This document shows positions 62,556 through 64,000 of a DNA stretch of 64,000 nucleotides, one piece after another. Every line of letters starts with the position of its first letter. Positions within the stretch are counted from its first letter, which is position 1. Position numbers and translations under genes: made by a program. Source of the stretch: Mariniblastus sp. (lineage in GTDB: Bacteria; Planctomycetota; Planctomycetia; Pirellulales; Pirellulaceae); the NCBI GenBank assembly GCA_022447605.1, contig JAKVBG010000018.1:1-64000 (forward strand). The letters are read 5' to 3'. Under the pieces are notes generated by a model that worked only from the letters and a program-made list of their open reading frames with translations, was not told the origin of the DNA and ran no database searches.

Positions 62556-63587
62556 TCATTGTGCCGTCACGTCGATGATCGCCTTGATCACGCCGGATTC
62601 AGGCCGGGTAAACTCTTCGAATTCACGCGTCACATCGCGGAACGTAGTCCGGTGGGTAATCCAAGGATCGGTATCGATCGTACCATCGGCGATCAGGCCG
62701 ATGATCCGGGTGAAGTCGGCGGGCAGGGCGTTGCGTGATGCCTTGAGGGTCGCCTCCGGACGATGCATGACCGGGTGCGGAAAACTGACGGTTTGATCGG
62801 TGATTCCGACAAACACAAGTTGGCCAGTCGGGGCCAGGTACTGGATCGCCTGCGCCATCGATCGGTGATTTCCCGTCGCGTCGGTTACCACCGAGTAAAG
62901 GTCGCCCCCGGTGATCTCACGCATCTGGTCAATCTCCTGACCATCACCACGGGACAACACCGTGTTCTCAATCCCGTACGTTTGGCGACAAAAGTCGAGG
63001 CGTTCCGGGACCAGATCCATGACCGTTATGGTGGCGCCAGTCAAGCGGGTAAACTCAATCGTGGCCAGGCCAATCGGCCCCGCCCCAATGACCAGGACGT
63101 GGTGCCCTTCTCCCGGCTCTCCCCGATCCGTAGCGTGACAGCCGATCGCCAAGGTTTCGACCAGCGATAACTGTTCGTACGACAAGTCCTGCGAGGGATG
63201 AAGCTTGTCGGCGCGGACCAGGAACTCTTCCCGCAAACCACCATCGATCATCACGCCGATCACTTCCAATGAAGCGCAGCAATTCGGACTGCCATGCCGG
63301 CAGGCGAAACAGTCACCACAGTTCATGTACGGCTCAACGCTACACCGGTCGCCTGGCTGAACCTGTACCACATCCGGCCCAACGGCCAGCACTTCGACAC
63401 CGAGTTCATGGCCGGGGATACGGGGATATTTGAAGAAGGGCATTTTCCCCAGGTAACCGCCGTAATCGGTTCCGCAAATTCCCATCCGATGGGTTTTTAC
63501 CCGGGCCATCCCGGGACCGGGATCGCCTGGAGATTCGATCTCCAAGGTTTCGAACCGGCCAGGCTCTTTAAGACGGATCGCTTTCAC
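62556..63587 (-). CDS. Zinc-dependent medium-chain dehydrogenase (sorbitol/threonine dehydrogenase-like)
   Basis: 343 residues from GTG 63587 (MKAIRLKEPGRFETLEIESP). Catalytic zinc ligands Cys38 (GICGTD), His60-Glu61 (IPGHELG); structural zinc from Cys90, Cys93, Cys96 and Cys104 (NCGDCFACRHGSPNCC). Rossmann motif VIGAGPIGLATIEFTRLTGA and an acidic residue in VMDLVPERLDF indicate NAD. A TTG at 63608 would add seven residues. Similar genes act on sugar alcohols or sugar acids such as L-galactonate/L-fuconate. It is divergent from a UxaA-type gene. Confidence 0.9.
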   Translation of the reverse strand: MKAIRLKEPGRFETLEIESPGDPGPGMARVKTHRMGICGTDYGGYLGKMPFFKYPRIPGHELGVEVLAVGPDVVQVQPGDRCSVEPYMNCGDCFACRHGSPNCCASLEVIGVMIDGGLREEFLVRADKLHPSQDLSYEQLSLVETLAIGCHATDRGEPGEGHHVLVIGAGPIGLATIEFTRLTGATITVMDLVPERLDFCRQTYGIENTVLSRGDGQEIDQMREITGGDLYSVVTDATGNHRSMAQAIQYLAPTGQLVFVGITDQTVSFPHPVMHRPEATLKASRNALPADFTRIIGLIADGTIDTDPWITHRTTFRDVTREFEEFTRPESGVIKAIIDVTAQ

Positions 63588-63909
63588 AATAACTACTGTC
63601 CCTGTCAAGTTGGGAAGTCTGAACGATTAGAATCCACAATTTTAACGGAGCCGCCCGAAAAAACGACGGTAGTGACAACCGCATTTCCCATTTTTTATCT
63701 CCTGCGCACCACTTGGAAGCAGCTGATTGGAAAACCGCAGTAAACTGCCCGGACCATCCTTCCTGAACGGATCCACGCAAACCGCCTGGGGGCGACCGAC
63801 GGGCGCCGAGGGGTACCGTGGAAAATAAAATCGCCAGCACTTCCATCCTCTACAAATCGTACGCTTCAGCTAGACTGGTAGTGAACCCAAACCACCACCC
63901 CTGCGGCGG
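63588..63909. other. Divergent intergenic region before UxaA-type gene
   Basis: 322 bases with no gene; both flanking genes start here, so shared control of sugar-acid genes is plausible. TTCAGC/TAGACT near 63866-63877 are too close to be a promoter pair. Confidence 0.4.
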
Positions 63910-64000
63910 ATGACCGAAATCGTGCGACAGACTGTAACCCTCAACCTGAATGACAATGTAACGGTCGCGTTGGCTGAGTTGCCCGCAGGGACCGAAATCG
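63910..64000 (+). CDS. UxaA-family hydrolase/altronate dehydratase, SAF domain (5' end only)
   Basis: First 30 codons of a gene cut by the window edge: MTEIVRQTVTLNLNDNVTVA followed by LAELPAGTEI. The L-x-x-x-DNV-x-x-A-l-x-x-l-x-x-G-x-x-i pattern is the SAF domain at the start of UxaA/GarD-type sugar-acid dehydratases. It is divergent from the zinc dehydrogenase, consistent with hexonate or hexarate breakdown. Only the N-terminus is visible, so the exact enzyme is not known. Confidence 0.68.
   Translation, partial: MTEIVRQTVTLNLNDNVTVALAELPAGTEI

Overview
The window looks like part of a planctomycete chromosome. It has three sulfatases with signal peptides and the Cys-x-Pro-Ser-Arg formylglycine motif, three DUF1559 pseudopilin-like proteins ([23 protein letters not shown] followed by an H-x9-DG-type motif), a DUF1549/DUF1553 plus DUF1501 pair, a PVC-type dehydrogenase/haem-binding pair, and many proteins with export signals. 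This is inferred from gene content; no rRNA or taxonomic marker is present. There is one tRNA (Ser, GCT) and no CRISPR array, insertion sequence or prophage that I can see.

Layout. 1-5216: RND efflux pump (cut by the left edge) divergent from a TolC-type lipoprotein. 5291-16044: mostly minus-strand single genes (hydrolases, two sulfatases, glutamine amidotransferase, EamA half-transporter, a pseudopilin), including a thioredoxin-like gene interrupted by one in-frame UGA. 16266-19376: a CarF/PEDS1-type lipid desaturase with a small membrane protein, a poorly annotated stretch holding a second, weaker UGA-containing ORF, then a Cys/His protein and a His/Asp-rich pseudopilin closed by a strong terminator. 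19548-25929: a minus-strand MacB-like export operon with two FtsX permeases, one ATPase, one HlyD adaptor, two paralogous lipoproteins and a Cys-rich exported protein. 26319-32538: a molybdopterin oxidoreductase with a four-cluster ferredoxin subunit and a TorD chaperone, an antisense PhyH-like dioxygenase and a transglutaminase-like protein. 32594-41274: a YceI-HMA fusion interrupted by UGA, a thioredoxin-fold/YHS protein, DUF1549/1553-DUF1501-WD40 operon, and a phosphatase-like protein with a haem motif. 41762-50360: tRNA-Ser, pseudopilin plus lipoprotein, and two giant J-domain membrane proteins. 50730-55274: an acyl-activation cluster (AMP ligase, ACP, E2-type acyltransferase, lipase-like hydrolase, ICMT-like methyltransferase). 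55298-64000: sulfatase, cupredoxin-cytochrome, GDSL-dehydrogenase, then sugar-acid type enzymes (TIM-barrel isomerase, zinc dehydrogenase, and the start of a UxaA-type dehydratase at the right edge).

The most important observation is that conventional gene calling breaks at least two genes here at a UGA codon. In the YceI-HMA protein the UGA replaces the first cysteine of the HMA Cys-x-x-Cys motif. In the thioredoxin-like protein it falls in the active-site region directly after a cysteine. In both cases the frame continues as convincing protein, and a hairpin with a CGTG-containing apical loop sits 17-18 nt after the UGA, as expected for a bacterial SECIS element. I therefore annotate both as selenoproteins. 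No selA/selB/selD/selC gene lies in this window, so the machinery must be elsewhere in the genome for this to hold.
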